Program-made: the position numbers and the translations under genes
The notes under the pieces: generated by a model
Databases searched by the model: none
Told to the model about the DNA's origin: nothing
The model's input: only the letters and a program-made list of their open reading frames with translations
Shown here: in pieces, positions 7,596-16,373 of the stretch
Layout of the letters: each line of letters begins with the position of its first letter
Position numbering within the stretch: position 1 is the first letter of the stretch
Assembly: GCA_963699345.1 (NCBI GenBank)
Contig: CAVOTL010000005.1
Coordinates: 992,001 to 1,056,000 of the forward strand
Length of the DNA: 64,000 bases
DNA from: Bog-756 sp963699345
Lineage (GTDB): Bacteria > Actinomycetota > Acidimicrobiia > Acidimicrobiales > RAAP-2
Reading direction: 5' to 3'

Positions 7596-8372
7596 TCAGG
7601 CCGCCACCGCGTCGGACAGCAGGTGCAGACCCTCGAGGCCCGGAAGCCGGTCGACGCGCCGGTCGATCCGCTCCGCCAGGGCACGACCCTCGTCGTCACC
7701 GAAGAGGTAGGTCCGCAGGAAGTCGACCTCCGTTCCGGGCACCACCCCCGAGCCCACCGGGGCCCAGAACCGGCGCAGGGCCCACCGGGTCACCCGTTGC
7801 GCGGTCCGGCTGCCGGCCAGCCGACCCTTCGCCTCGGTGGCGTAGAAGTCGATGTGGCGACCCTCCTGCTTCATGATCCGGCGCAGCAGGACCGAGAGCG
7901 TCGGATGGCCGGCGAGACCGGCCAGCCGCGCGTACGCCGCCTGGGTGGTCCATTCGTTGACCGCGCCCCACGTCATGTGGACGGCGGTCAGGTGCGGTGT
8001 CAGCGCCGAGGCCACCTGGAACCCGACCGGGCGCCACCGGTCGCCGGTGGGCAGGCGCTGGCGCAACGCGGCGATCCGGGACGTCCCGGCGGCCTCGTCG
8101 TGGGCGGCGAGCACCCGGCCGATGGCGTCGCCGTGCCAGAACTCCTCGTAGTTCCACAACGTGAGGAACGAGGTGATGTCCGGGTCCCGGTGCGCCCGCG
8201 TCACCAACACGTCGCGGAGGTAGCAGACGGTGTGGCTCTCCACGTCGTGCATGTAGCGCAGGCAGCGCAGGACCTCGGCCGACAACGGGCGGTCACGGAA
8301 CGAGGTGAAGTCGAGGTCCTCGATCTCCAGCCGGGCCGACAGGCTCTGGTAGATGGCGGCGTCGAAGCTCAT
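7596..8372 (-). CDS. Ferritin-like diiron protein (type-2 desaturase-like fold)
   Basis: A 258-residue helical protein with two ExxH diiron signatures, Glu77-x-x-His80 (YEEFWHGD) and Glu170-x-x-His173 (KQEGRHIDF), plus candidate ligands Glu45 and Glu140. Four carboxylates and two histidines are what ferritin-like diiron oxidases and acyl-ACP desaturase relatives need. A hydroxylase, desaturase or oxygen-scavenging role is possible; the substrate is not evident. The start is ATG 8372 (MSFDAAIYQ); the longer frame upstream is a basic, low-complexity extension. It follows a TetR-like regulator on the same strand, 73 bp away, which may control it. Confidence 0.72.
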   Translation of the reverse strand: MSFDAAIYQSLSARLEIEDLDFTSFRDRPLSAEVLRCLRYMHDVESHTVCYLRDVLVTRAHRDPDITSFLTLWNYEEFWHGDAIGRVLAAHDEAAGTSRIAALRQRLPTGDRWRPVGFQVASALTPHLTAVHMTWGAVNEWTTQAAYARLAGLAGHPTLSVLLRRIMKQEGRHIDFYATEAKGRLAGSRTAQRVTRWALRRFWAPVGSGVVPGTEVDFLRTYLFGDDEGRALAERIDRRVDRLPGLEGLHLLSDAVAA

Positions 8373-8445
8373 GACCGTTCTTCGACGTCGCCGACCGTCC
8401 CGGATGACGGCGCATCCGCCGCGTCGGGCCCCGGCGTCCCCGGGA

Positions 8446-9309
8446 TCAGCCGGCAATTGACGTCCCGGTGGGCGCCGGCGCCTCGAAGTCGGGGTCGGGC
8501 TCGAAGAACTGGAGGGCCAGGGCCTCGATGGCCACCGAGTACAGGGTCCAGGTGCGCAGCTCCCCCCCGGGGCCCGAGGGCAGGTCCAACGTGACGGTCC
8601 GCCCCTCGACGTGCTGGCGGAACGAGTCGCCCTCGGTGAGCGACGAGACGGCGATGGCGAACTGCTCCAACGTCCTCGGCGCCCGCAGCCGGAGTCCGAG
8701 CAGGGCGACGAGACCTCCGTAGATGCCCGCCCAGAACTCGGTCACCGACTCGTAGCCCTCCATCAGGGCCACGCGCATCCGTTGGCGCTGGTCCTCGTTG
8801 ACCGTGGTGGTGGCGATGGTCACCGTGCTCACCCACAGGGACCAGCCGGTCGAGTCGGAGAGGGCCGTCCGGCTGGCCGCCCCCGCCACCCGGCACAGCT
8901 CCGACATCGCCGCCCGGCGTCCCTCCACCGTGGACAGGTCGACCGTGGCCAGCACCTCCTGCACGGCGGCCACCGTGTCCGCCACCTCGGGACGTCGTTC
9001 GTCGTGGGCCACGGCCACCAGGACATCCGCCTGGTAGTCGGCCTGGTTGTCCCAGATGCGCTTGATCACCGAGGCGTTGCTGAGCCGGCGCCCGGTGTCG
9101 CGCTCCACCCGGTCGAAGACCCGCTTGAACGTCAGGTTGGAGGAGACGGTCTGGATGCCCTCCTCCTGGAGGATCTCCCGGCCGGTCTCGAGCATCAGGC
9201 GCCGCAGCTCGCTTTTGGGCTGGCGCCGGCGGGGCCGGCCCGCGGGCCCCGGGGCCGACGCCTCCGCCCCCGCCACCGCCTCGCCCGGTTCCACCCATCC
9301 ACTATGCAC
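8446..9309 (-). CDS. TetR-like regulator with divergent HTH
   Basis: A 287-residue protein with a basic, proline-rich tail (about 1-35) and then an HTH region (LRRLMLETGREILQEEG, then the recognition part LSNASVIKRIWDNQADYQADVL) that follows the TetR layout but with an unusually long, degenerate turn. The C-terminal 200 residues are helical, as in TetR ligand domains. The start is GTG 9309. It reads toward the diiron gene, so control of that gene is the obvious inference. The divergent HTH keeps the family call below certain. Confidence 0.65.
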   Translation of the reverse strand: MHSGWVEPGEAVAGAEASAPGPAGRPRRRQPKSELRRLMLETGREILQEEGIQTVSSNLTFKRVFDRVERDTGRRLSNASVIKRIWDNQADYQADVLVAVAHDERRPEVADTVAAVQEVLATVDLSTVEGRRAAMSELCRVAGAASRTALSDSTGWSLWVSTVTIATTTVNEDQRQRMRVALMEGYESVTEFWAGIYGGLVALLGLRLRAPRTLEQFAIAVSSLTEGDSFRQHVEGRTVTLDLPSGPGGELRTWTLYSVAIEALALQFFEPDPDFEAPAPTGTSIAG

Positions 9310-9363
9310 CCCGGAGTTGCCGTTGTCTACACCTGTTTCCGAATCGGGGCGTGGACCCAGGTC

Positions 9364-9927
9364 CTACCTGGTCACGGCGGTGAGCACCCCGTCACCCTCC
9401 GCGGTGAGCCCGGTCCAGGCCATCGGCCGGACGTCGCCCCGCACGTAGAGCGGATGGCGTGGGTGGCCCGATCGGGTCCTGCCGAGCGCCCCCATCGCCA
9501 CGCCCCGACCGTCGAGCAGGGCGGTGACCGCGGCCGCTCGGTGGCGGAGGCCGCCGCGGGCGCCCCACGCCACCACCACCAGGTCGGACCGCGTCGCCGC
9601 GTCGAGGACGGCGGTGTCGTTGCCCCGTCCGACCGGCTCGGGGCACCAAACGAGTTCGGCCGGGTCGGTGGCCCGGTAGGCGAAGAGGTTGACCACCTCG
9701 AGTCCCCCGAAGCCCCAGGAGCGGGCGAAGCCGACGCACCGGCGCACCGTGGGGTCGAGTCGGTGGGCGTCCGCCGTCGACGGGTTCAGCATCACGAAGG
9801 CGACCACCCCGGCGTCGGGGTCCCAGATCCGGGAGAGCCGGAAGCGGTAGGCGCGGGTCGGATCGAAGGTGGCGACCGCCGTGCCGAAGGGACCGGTGCC
9901 CCGCTCGACGATCGTCCGGGTGGCCAT
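9364..9927 (-). CDS. DUF1643 family protein
   Basis: A 187-residue protein matching DUF1643: YRFRLSRIWDP, FVMLNPSTAD, then RCVGFARSWGFGGLEVVNLFAYRATDP and a central VVVAWGARGG. The molecular function of this family is not established. The start is ATG 9927. Its promoter must lie in or beside the 8-bp repeat array that separates it from the divergent MFS gene. Confidence 0.85.
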   Translation of the reverse strand: MATRTIVERGTGPFGTAVATFDPTRAYRFRLSRIWDPDAGVVAFVMLNPSTADAHRLDPTVRRCVGFARSWGFGGLEVVNLFAYRATDPAELVWCPEPVGRGNDTAVLDAATRSDLVVVAWGARGGLRHRAAAVTALLDGRGVAMGALGRTRSGHPRHPLYVRGDVRPMAWTGLTAEGDGVLTAVTR

Positions 9928-10004
9928 GGGCGAACGGTACCGGACCGCGCGCGGTGGTGACGGGCCGGAAGTGGGCTCGACCGGTCGGCCCGGGTGGCGG
10001 GGCG

Positions 10005-10066
10005 GCGGTGTGGCGGTGTGGCGGTGTGGCGGTGTGGCGGTGTGGCGGTGTGGCGGTGTGGCGGTG
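10005..10066. repeat. 8-bp tandem repeat (GCGGTGTG), 7.75 copies
   Basis: Seven perfect copies of GCGGTGTG (10005-10060) and a six-base partial copy (10061-10066) lie between two divergent genes, 78 bp upstream of the DUF1643 start and 59 bp upstream of the MFS start. The unit length is not a multiple of three and the array is perfect, both typical of slippage-prone sequences that can change promoter spacing. Confidence 0.95.
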
Positions 10067-10125
10067 ACAAGATGAGTTGTCGAACCGGGGCCCGCCGGCT
10101 CCCTCCTCCGTACGATCGGACACTG

Positions 10126-11589
10126 ATGGCCATCACCTCCACGCGGTCCAGCTACCGGGTCACCTTCACCGTCCTGATGCTCGGGACGATCGCCTACGCC
10201 CTGCTCCAGTCCCTCGTGTCCCCCGTGCTGCCCACCATCCAGCACGAACTGCACACGACCCAGAACACCGTGACCTGGGTGCTGACCGCCTTCCTGCTGT
10301 CGGCTTCGATCTTCACTCCCATCCTGGGCCGGGTCGGCGACATGGTCGGCAAGGAGCGGATGCTGGTCGTCACCCTGGCCGCCCTGGCCGCCGGCTCGGT
10401 GGTGGCCGGACTGGCCCACTCGATCACCGTGCTCATCATCGCCCGGGCCATCCAGGGCATCGGCGGTGCCGTCCTCCCGCTTTCCTTCGGGATCGTCCGC
10501 GACGAGTTCCCGGGGGTCAAGGTGGCCGGCGCGGTCGGCATCATCGCCGCCATGGCCGCCGTCGGCGGCGGCGCCGGGATCGTGCTGGCCGGCCCGATCG
10601 TCTCCAACCTCAACTACCACTGGCTGTTCTGGATCCCGATGGTCATCGCCGCCATCGCCACGGTGTGCGCCTGGATCTTCGTGCCCGAGTCACCGGTGCG
10701 AACGCCCGGGAGGATCAGTTGGCTGGCCGCCGGGCTGCTGTCGGCCTGGCTGGTCGCCCTCCTCCTCGGGGTGAGCGAGGCCCCGTCGTGGGGTTGGGGT
10801 TCGCCGAGGGTCCTCGGCCTCATCGGTGCCGCCGTCGTCCTCGCCGGGTTGTGGGTGTGGGTCGAGCTCCGCGCCACCGAACCCCTCGTGGACATGCACA
10901 TGATGCGCCGTCGGGCGGTGTGGACCAACAACCTGGTCGCCTTCATGTTCGGCATCGGCATGTACTCGGTGATCGGTTTCCTCCCCGAGTTCGTCCAGAC
11001 CCCCAAGTCGACCGGCTACGGCTTCGGGGCCAGCATCATCCAGTCGGGGCTCTTCCTCCTGCCCCTGACCGTGACCATGTTCGTCTTCGGCCTCCTGTCG
11101 GGCCGGATCGCCGCCACCATCGGGTCCAAGGCGGCCGTCATCATCGGGTCGATCGCCTCGACCGGGGCCTATCTCCTGCTGGCCTTCGCCCACTCCGAGG
11201 CGTGGGAGATCTACCTGGCCAGCACCCTGCTGGGGGTGGGGCTGGGCCTGGCCTTCTCCGCCATGTCGAACCTCATCGTGCAGGCCGTCCCGCCCGCCCA
11301 GACCGGGGTGGCCAGCGGCATGAACGCCAACATCCGGACCATCGGCGGCGCCATCGGGGCGGCGGTCATGTCCAGCATCGTGGCCTCCGAGATCCTCCGC
11401 GACGGCTATCCGGCCGAGTCGGACTACACGAAGGGCTTCTTCTTCCTCGCCGTCATGACGGTGGTGGCGGTGGTGGCCGCGCTGCTGATCCCCAAGGGGC
11501 CGGGTACGGGGGCGGACCCGGACCTCACCCACCATCTGGAGCACGCCGAGCTGGCCGTCGTGCCCGGGGCCACGGTGGCCGAGTACTGA
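10126..11589 (+). CDS. MFS drug/solute exporter, DHA2 (14-TM) type
   Basis: A 487-residue integral membrane antiporter of the major facilitator superfamily. It has the motif-A loop GRVGDMVGKERM after TM2 and the motif-C-like ARAIQGIGGAVLPLSFG, with about 14 hydrophobic segments. Such proteins export drugs or metabolites in exchange for protons. The start is ATG 10126: a -10 box TACGAT ends nine bases upstream and there is no Shine-Dalgarno, so a leaderless mRNA is likely. An in-frame upstream extension through the octamer repeat is translated only on paper and was excluded. The substrate is unknown. Confidence 0.9.
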   Translation: MAITSTRSSYRVTFTVLMLGTIAYALLQSLVSPVLPTIQHELHTTQNTVTWVLTAFLLSASIFTPILGRVGDMVGKERMLVVTLAALAAGSVVAGLAHSITVLIIARAIQGIGGAVLPLSFGIVRDEFPGVKVAGAVGIIAAMAAVGGGAGIVLAGPIVSNLNYHWLFWIPMVIAAIATVCAWIFVPESPVRTPGRISWLAAGLLSAWLVALLLGVSEAPSWGWGSPRVLGLIGAAVVLAGLWVWVELRATEPLVDMHMMRRRAVWTNNLVAFMFGIGMYSVIGFLPEFVQTPKSTGYGFGASIIQSGLFLLPLTVTMFVFGLLSGRIAATIGSKAAVIIGSIASTGAYLLLAFAHSEAWEIYLASTLLGVGLGLAFSAMSNLIVQAVPPAQTGVASGMNANIRTIGGAIGAAVMSSIVASEILRDGYPAESDYTKGFFFLAVMTVVAVVAALLIPKGPGTGADPDLTHHLEHAELAVVPGATVAEY

Positions 11590-11695
11590 CCTCGGGCCGA
11601 ACGGCCCTGGGGGAGCCTCGCCCCAGCCCCTACGATCGGGCATGCGCCGGTGCCCGCCGGCCGGCCCGATCCGGGCCCGAGACAGTGGAGTGGCG

Positions 11696-12043
11696 ATGAG
11701 CGGACCGGACGATCAGAGCGAGATCTACGAGCAGGGCGACGACGCCATCGACGAGGCGTCCCGCCTCGACCCGGACTTCATCGAGGAGATGGAGCTCGAC
11801 CCCTCCCTCGACCCCAACTTCCAGGTCGACGAGAAGGAGCTGGAGGAGGCCGGGGCCGAGCTCGACGATCCCGAGCAGATCGCCACCCTCGACGGGCTCA
11901 TCGACGATCCGGACGGCCTGGGCGGTCCTTCCGCCCGCACGCGGGACCGCGAGCAGGACCCCGAGGGCTGGGATCTCGACGCCCCGATCGTGCCGGGCGG
12001 CGGCGAGGACGGCGGGGACGACGGCGAGCCCGAGCTCAGCTGA
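11696..12043 (+). CDS. Small, highly acidic hypothetical protein
   Basis: A 115-residue protein dominated by Asp and Glu, with no membrane segment or known domain (for example ELDPSLDPNFQVDEKELEEAG). It is probably soluble and partly disordered. ATG 11696 has GGAG five bases upstream; ATG 11642, directly after a TACGAT -10 box (11631-11636), would add 18 unrelated basic residues and may simply mark the transcript start. It follows the MFS gene by about 100 bp and converges with the old-yellow-enzyme gene. The function is unknown. Confidence 0.6.
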   Translation: MSGPDDQSEIYEQGDDAIDEASRLDPDFIEEMELDPSLDPNFQVDEKELEEAGAELDDPEQIATLDGLIDDPDGLGGPSARTRDREQDPEGWDLDAPIVPGGGEDGGDDGEPELS

Positions 12044-12046
12044 CCG

Positions 12047-13234
12047 TCACGGGGTGACGCCCACCTCGCTGCAGTGGGTGCCGCGGTAGATCGAGGGCAT
12101 GCAGCGGTTGCAGTGGATGCACCGACCGTCGTCCGGTCGGCCCCGCTCCCAGCGGCCGACGAGATCGGGCTCGCGCAGCAGCGCCCGGGCCATCGCCACG
12201 AAGGAGAACCCCTCGGCCACGGCCGACTCCACGGTGTCCAGGCGGTTGACCCCACCCAGCAGGATCAGCGGGAGGTCGAGGGCGGCCAGGAATTGACGGG
12301 CCTGGGGGCGGAAGAACGCCTCTTCGAACGGGTACTCCTTCAGGAATCGGGTGCCCACCACCGAGAAGCCGAGGCGCAGCGGCTGAGGAAGGGTGGCGGC
12401 GAACTCCGCCCGGGGCGCGTCCCCCCGGAACAGGTACATCGGGTTGGACAGCGAGCTCCCGCCCGTCAGCTCCAGGGCGTCGAGGTGCCCGTCGTCCTGC
12501 AGCATCGCCGCCACGTCGATGCTGTCGGGCACGTCGAAACCGCCCGGGACGCCGTCGGCCATGTTCAGCTTGGCGGTCACCGCGACCGCCGGACCGGCCC
12601 CCTCGCGGACCGCGGCCACCACCTGGCGGGGGAATCTCGCCCGGTTCTCGAGCGACCCGCCCCACCGGTCGCGCCGGCGGTTGAGCCGGGGACTCAGGAA
12701 CGAGCTCAACAGGTAGTTGTGGCCCAGATGGATCTCGACACAGTCGAAGCCGGCGGCCACCGCGGTGGACGCGGCGCGCCGGTAGTCGTCGGTGATGCGG
12801 GCGATGTCGGCGTCGGTGGCCGCCCACGTCAACGCCCCCGACGCGCCGAAGCGCCGGCTGGGCGACAGGGAGGGCGCCCGGTTCGAGCGGGAGTTCGCCA
12901 CCGGTCCGGCATGGCCGATCTGGGCGGAGGCCAGCGCGCCGGCGTCGTGGACAGTCGCCGTCAACCGCGACAGCCCGTCGAGCGACCCCGGTCCCAGCTG
13001 GACGCAGTGCCGGTCGGTGCGCCCCTCGGGGGAGACCGCCAGGTAGGCGACCGTGGTCATGGCCACGCCGCCCCGGGCCACCCGCTCGTGGAAGGCGACG
13101 AGCTGGTCGCTCACCTCGCCCCCCGGGCAGGCGCCCTCGAAGGTGGCCGACTTGATGATGCGGTTCTTCAGCGTGAGCGGGCCGAGGCGCGCCTCCCCGA
13201 AGACGGGCGGTGGGGTGGCGGGTGCCTCGGCCAC
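12047..13234 (-). CDS. Old yellow enzyme family NADH:flavin oxidoreductase
   Basis: A 395-residue FMN-dependent ene-reductase barrel. The family motifs are present: LGPLTLKNRIIKSATFEG, QIGHAG, the pair EIHLGHNYLLSSFLSPRLN with DRWGGSLENRARF, and a C-terminal LLGGVNRL phosphate-binding strand. A cysteine cluster GRCIHCNRCMP near the C-terminus resembles the iron-sulfur region of 2,4-dienoyl-CoA reductases, although the NADPH domain of those enzymes is absent. It would reduce an activated C=C bond. GTG 13234 lies four bases after the end of the CysQ-like gene, so the two form one unit. Confidence 0.85.
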   Translation of the reverse strand: MAEAPATPPPVFGEARLGPLTLKNRIIKSATFEGACPGGEVSDQLVAFHERVARGGVAMTTVAYLAVSPEGRTDRHCVQLGPGSLDGLSRLTATVHDAGALASAQIGHAGPVANSRSNRAPSLSPSRRFGASGALTWAATDADIARITDDYRRAASTAVAAGFDCVEIHLGHNYLLSSFLSPRLNRRRDRWGGSLENRARFPRQVVAAVREGAGPAVAVTAKLNMADGVPGGFDVPDSIDVAAMLQDDGHLDALELTGGSSLSNPMYLFRGDAPRAEFAATLPQPLRLGFSVVGTRFLKEYPFEEAFFRPQARQFLAALDLPLILLGGVNRLDTVESAVAEGFSFVAMARALLREPDLVGRWERGRPDDGRCIHCNRCMPSIYRGTHCSEVGVTP

Positions 13235-13238
13235 CGGC

Positions 13239-13991
13239 TCAGCCCCCGTCGACCAGGCCGGACCCGGCCACCGCGGCGAGCACGGCGTCGGCCAGCGTCG
13301 GGTGGCACACCACCAGGTCGGGCAACCACGGGTCGGGACGGGCGTAGCGCAGGGGGGAACCGTCGATCCGGCTGGCGTGCAGTCCGGCGGCCAGCGCCAC
13401 GGCCACCGGGGCGCACGAGTCCCACTCGTACTGACCGCCGGCGTGCACGTACACCTCGGCCTCCCCCCGGACGACGGCGGAGATCTTGGCCCCGGCCGAG
13501 CCCATCGGCACGGTGACGGCACCGAGGCGTTCGGCCACGAAGGGGACGAACTCGGGCGGGCGCGTCCGGCTCACGACCAGACGCGGCGGGTCGGCCGGCG
13601 ACGGCAGGGGCGGCGGGTCGCCGGTGCCGAGCACCAGGTCGAGGCCGGGCAGGGCCACCGCCCCGACGACCGGCGCGCCGTCGATGGCCAGCGCCACGTG
13701 CACGGCCCAGTCGGTCCGCCGCTCGGAGTACTCGCGCGTCCCGTCCAGCGGATCGATGATCCAGACCCGGCCGGCATCGTCGGTGAGCTCCGCGGCCCGG
13801 TCGTCCTCCTCCGAACGCACCCGATCGTCGGGGAACCGCTCGGCGAGCAGGCCGACCAGCAGCTCGTGGGAGCGCCGGTCACCCTCGGCCCCCAGTTCCT
13901 TGCCCTCGAGGGGGCCGTCCTGCAGTCCGCGCAGGACCTCACCGGCCCGGCGTGCCAGCTCGACCGCCGCGTTGTCGTCGCTCTCGGCCAC
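13239..13991 (-). CDS. cysQ: Inositol-monophosphatase-fold 3'(2'),5'-bisphosphate nucleotidase (CysQ-like)
   Basis: A 250-residue metal-dependent phosphatase. The metal-binding motifs are clear: SEEDDR (Glu61/Glu62), WIIDPLDGT (Asp80 and Asp83 region) and YEWDSCAP near residue 190. These fit the IMPase superfamily; the short length and DPLDGTREY suit the actinobacterial CysQ branch, which removes the 3'-phosphate from PAP/PAPS and so supports sulfate assimilation. Inositol-phosphate or fructose-bisphosphate hydrolysis remains possible. It is the first gene of a two-gene unit with the old-yellow enzyme. The sulfate-reduction operon lies 29 kb away. Confidence 0.78.
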   Translation of the reverse strand: MAESDDNAAVELARRAGEVLRGLQDGPLEGKELGAEGDRRSHELLVGLLAERFPDDRVRSEEDDRAAELTDDAGRVWIIDPLDGTREYSERRTDWAVHVALAIDGAPVVGAVALPGLDLVLGTGDPPPLPSPADPPRLVVSRTRPPEFVPFVAERLGAVTVPMGSAGAKISAVVRGEAEVYVHAGGQYEWDSCAPVAVALAAGLHASRIDGSPLRYARPDPWLPDLVVCHPTLADAVLAAVAGSGLVDGG

Positions 13992-14118
13992 CCGTCCCCC
14001 TGTCCCTCCGGACCGTGCCCCTCGGCCCGGCCCCGGAGCACAGTCTGCCCGACCCGGGCCACCCCGCGGGACCCGGGCCGACCGGGGCCCGGTCCCACCT
14101 GGCTACGATCCCTCCGTC

Positions 14119-14538
14119 ATGCCACCCCCCGCCGCCATGGACGTGCCGACCCTCCAGGCCTTCCTCGACGCCGCCTTCCCGGGCGACCTGCCCTACACCG
14201 TCGAGGACGCCGACAGCACCGGTGTCCGCCTACGCCTGGCGGTGGACGAGTCCAACGTCCGGCCGGGCGGCACGGTGTCGGGCCCGTCGCTGATGGCCCT
14301 GGCCGACTGCGCGGCCTGGTTGGCCGTGGTGGCCCAGATCGGCCCGGTGGCGCTGTCGGTGACCACCAGCCTCCACATCGACTTCCTCCGCAAGCCGGCC
14401 CTGGTCGACGTCGTGGCCGTGGGCACCCTGCTGAAGCTCGGCTCCCGCCTCGGTGTGGTCGACGTGGCCCTGCACTCGGTGGCCGACGACGCCCTGGTGG
14501 CCAAGGCCCAGGTCACGTACTCCATCCCGCCCCGCTGA
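14119..14538 (+). CDS. PaaI-type hotdog thioesterase
   Basis: A 139-residue single hotdog-fold protein of the PaaI/YbgC group. It has GGTVSGPSLMALADCAAWLAV, the helix that carries the catalytic Asp, and the strand VTTSLHIDFLRKP. It would hydrolyse acyl- or aryl-CoA thioesters. The start is ATG 14119; TACGAT at 14104-14109 ends nine bases before it, consistent with a leaderless transcript. A strong palindrome directly follows the stop. Confidence 0.85.
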   Translation: MPPPAAMDVPTLQAFLDAAFPGDLPYTVEDADSTGVRLRLAVDESNVRPGGTVSGPSLMALADCAAWLAVVAQIGPVALSVTTSLHIDFLRKPALVDVVAVGTLLKLGSRLGVVDVALHSVADDALVAKAQVTYSIPPR

Positions 14539-14560
14539 CGCCCGACCCGCGGGTCGGGCG
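14539..14560 (+). terminator. Perfect 22-bp palindrome after the thioesterase gene
   Basis: The palindrome CGCCCGACCCG/CGGGTCGGGCG begins right after the TGA stop and can form an 9-11 bp GC stem. A further copy of GCGCCCGACC follows at 14565. It probably terminates the thioesterase mRNA before the next gene at 14622. Confidence 0.6.
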
Positions 14561-14621
14561 CATTGCGCCCGACCCCGGCCCGTGTCAGCATCGGCGCAGG
14601 GACCAGAGGGGGAGAGAACCC

Positions 14622-16346
14622 ATGCACGACCTCGTCATCGAAGGGGGAACGGTGGTCGACGGCACCGGGGCACCGGCCCGCACCGCCGACGTCACCGTGA
14701 CCGACGGACGCATCACCGGCGTCGGCGACCACCGCGGCGAGGCCGCCACCCGGACCGTCGACGCCGACGGCCTGCTCGTCACCCCGGGGTGGGTCGACAT
14801 CCACACCCACTACGACGGCCAGGCCACCTGGGACGAGGTGCTCGCCCCGAGCAGCTGGCACGGGGTCACCACCCTGGTGACCGGCAACTGCGGGGTGGGC
14901 TTCGCCCCCGCCCACCCCGACCGTCACGAGTGGTTGATCGGCCTGATGGAGGGCGTCGAGGACATCCCGGGCACGGCGTTGACCGAAGGGATGACGTGGG
15001 ACTGGGAGACGTTCCCCGAGTACCTCGACGCCCTCGGCCGCCGTTCGTGGACGGTCGACGTCGGCACCCAGATCGCCCACGGCGCGGTGCGCTCCTACGT
15101 GATGGGCGAGCGCGGCGCCCGCAACGAGCCGGCCACGCCCGAGGACATCGCCGCCATGAAGGGCGTCGTGAAGGAGGCCATCGCCGCCGGGGCGCTCGGC
15201 TTCTCCACGTCGCGCACGATCGCCCACCGGGCCATCGACGGCGAGCCGGTGCCCGGCACCTTTGCCGCCGAGGACGAGCTGTTCGGCATCGGTGCGGCCC
15301 TCGGCGAGCTCGGCACCGGCATCTTCGAGCTGGCGCCGGCCGGCTCGGCGGGTGAGGACATCGTGGCCCCCCGGGAGGAGGTCGACTGGATGCGGCGCCT
15401 GTCGGCGGCCATCCAACGGCCGGTGACGTTCGCCATGGTGCAGGTGGACGACGCCCCTGACCAGTGGCGCGAGCTCATGGACGAGTCGCTGCGGGCGGTG
15501 GCCGACGGCGCCGACCTCTGGCCCCAGGTCGCCGGGCGCGGGTTCGGCCTGCTGTCCGGCCACTTCACCACCTACAGCCTCCTCGACCAGATCCCCGCCT
15601 ACCAGGAGCTGAAGGCCCGGGACCTGTCGGCCGACGACCTGGTCGCCGCCCTGCGGACCCCCGAGGTCCGGGCGTCCATCGAGTCGTGGGAGCCCGATCC
15701 CGCCACCGCCGAGCGCATGGAGAAGGCCTTCCGCTCGACCTTCGTCCTGGGCGACCCGCCCGAGTACGAGCCGGGGCCCGAGCGGTCGCTGGCCGGGATC
15801 GCCGCGGCGACGGGCCGGCCGGCCCTGTCGGTGGCCTACGACGCCATGCTGGAGGACGACGGCCGGGGCCTGTTGTACGTACCGGTCCTCAACTACTCCG
15901 ACGGCGACCTCCATGCCGCCCGGGAGATGCTCCTCCATCCTCGGGCGGCCAGCGGCCTCGGCGACGGAGGGGCCCACTGCGGCATGATCTGCGATGCGTC
16001 CCAGCCCACCTTCATGCTCACGCACTGGACCCGCGACCGGGCCCGGGGGGAGCGCCTGCCGCTCGAGTGGGTGGTGAAGAAGCAGACCTTCGACACGGCC
16101 CGCCTCTACGGACTCGGCGACCGGGGGAGGGTCGAGGCGGGCGCCCTGGCCGACCTCAACCTGATCGACTACGACCGCCTGCAGCTGACCAACCCCCGGG
16201 TGGTGGCCGACCTGCCGGCCGGTGGGCGACGGATCCTCCAGGGCTCGGTGGGTTACGTCGAGACGATCAAGTCCGGGGTGACGACCTTCCGCGACGGCGC
16301 CGACACGGGTGCCCGTCCGGGAACGCTGGTCCGCGGCATGCGCTGA
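14622..16346 (+). CDS. D-aminoacylase / N-acyl-D-amino-acid deacylase-like amidohydrolase
   Basis: A 574-residue zinc amidohydrolase. It opens with the composite-sheet domain (IEGGTVVDGTG), then the metal motif VDIHTHYDGQ (His61, His63), GNCGVG with the D-aminoacylase metal-ligand cysteine (Cys90), a large central domain, and GDGGAHCGM with the catalytic Asp. The C-terminus has GRVEAGALADLNLIDYDRL, typical of this branch. Members cleave N-acyl-D-amino acids or related amides, releasing a fatty acid. ATG 14622 has GGGGGAGAG upstream. It stands alone between terminators. Many close relatives are only annotated by similarity, so the substrate is uncertain. Confidence 0.85.
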   Translation: MHDLVIEGGTVVDGTGAPARTADVTVTDGRITGVGDHRGEAATRTVDADGLLVTPGWVDIHTHYDGQATWDEVLAPSSWHGVTTLVTGNCGVGFAPAHPDRHEWLIGLMEGVEDIPGTALTEGMTWDWETFPEYLDALGRRSWTVDVGTQIAHGAVRSYVMGERGARNEPATPEDIAAMKGVVKEAIAAGALGFSTSRTIAHRAIDGEPVPGTFAAEDELFGIGAALGELGTGIFELAPAGSAGEDIVAPREEVDWMRRLSAAIQRPVTFAMVQVDDAPDQWRELMDESLRAVADGADLWPQVAGRGFGLLSGHFTTYSLLDQIPAYQELKARDLSADDLVAALRTPEVRASIESWEPDPATAERMEKAFRSTFVLGDPPEYEPGPERSLAGIAAATGRPALSVAYDAMLEDDGRGLLYVPVLNYSDGDLHAAREMLLHPRAASGLGDGGAHCGMICDASQPTFMLTHWTRDRARGERLPLEWVVKKQTFDTARLYGLGDRGRVEAGALADLNLIDYDRLQLTNPRVVADLPAGGRRILQGSVGYVETIKSGVTTFRDGADTGARPGTLVRGMR

Positions 16347-16347
16347 T

Positions 16348-16368
16348 CCGGCCGGAGCGACCGGCCGG
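16348..16368. terminator. Bidirectional hairpin between convergent genes
   Basis: Two CCGGCCGG blocks separated by AGCGA form an 8-bp GC stem exactly between the stops of the convergent amidohydrolase and DUF3817 genes. Confidence 0.6.
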
Positions 16369-16373
16369 CGGGG

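Noticed and set aside
10005..10066. CRISPR array
   Set aside because: Units are 8 bp and contiguous, without spacers or cas genes.
9994..10125. In-frame N-terminal extension of the MFS gene through the octamer repeat
   Set aside because: It translates the repeat as a meaningless Trp/Cys/Gly string and lies upstream of the TACGAT box and the start that fits TM1.
11642..11695. Start of the acidic protein at ATG 11642
   Set aside because: It would add 18 basic residues unlike the rest; a ribosome site supports ATG 11696, although a TACGAT box allows a transcript starting there.
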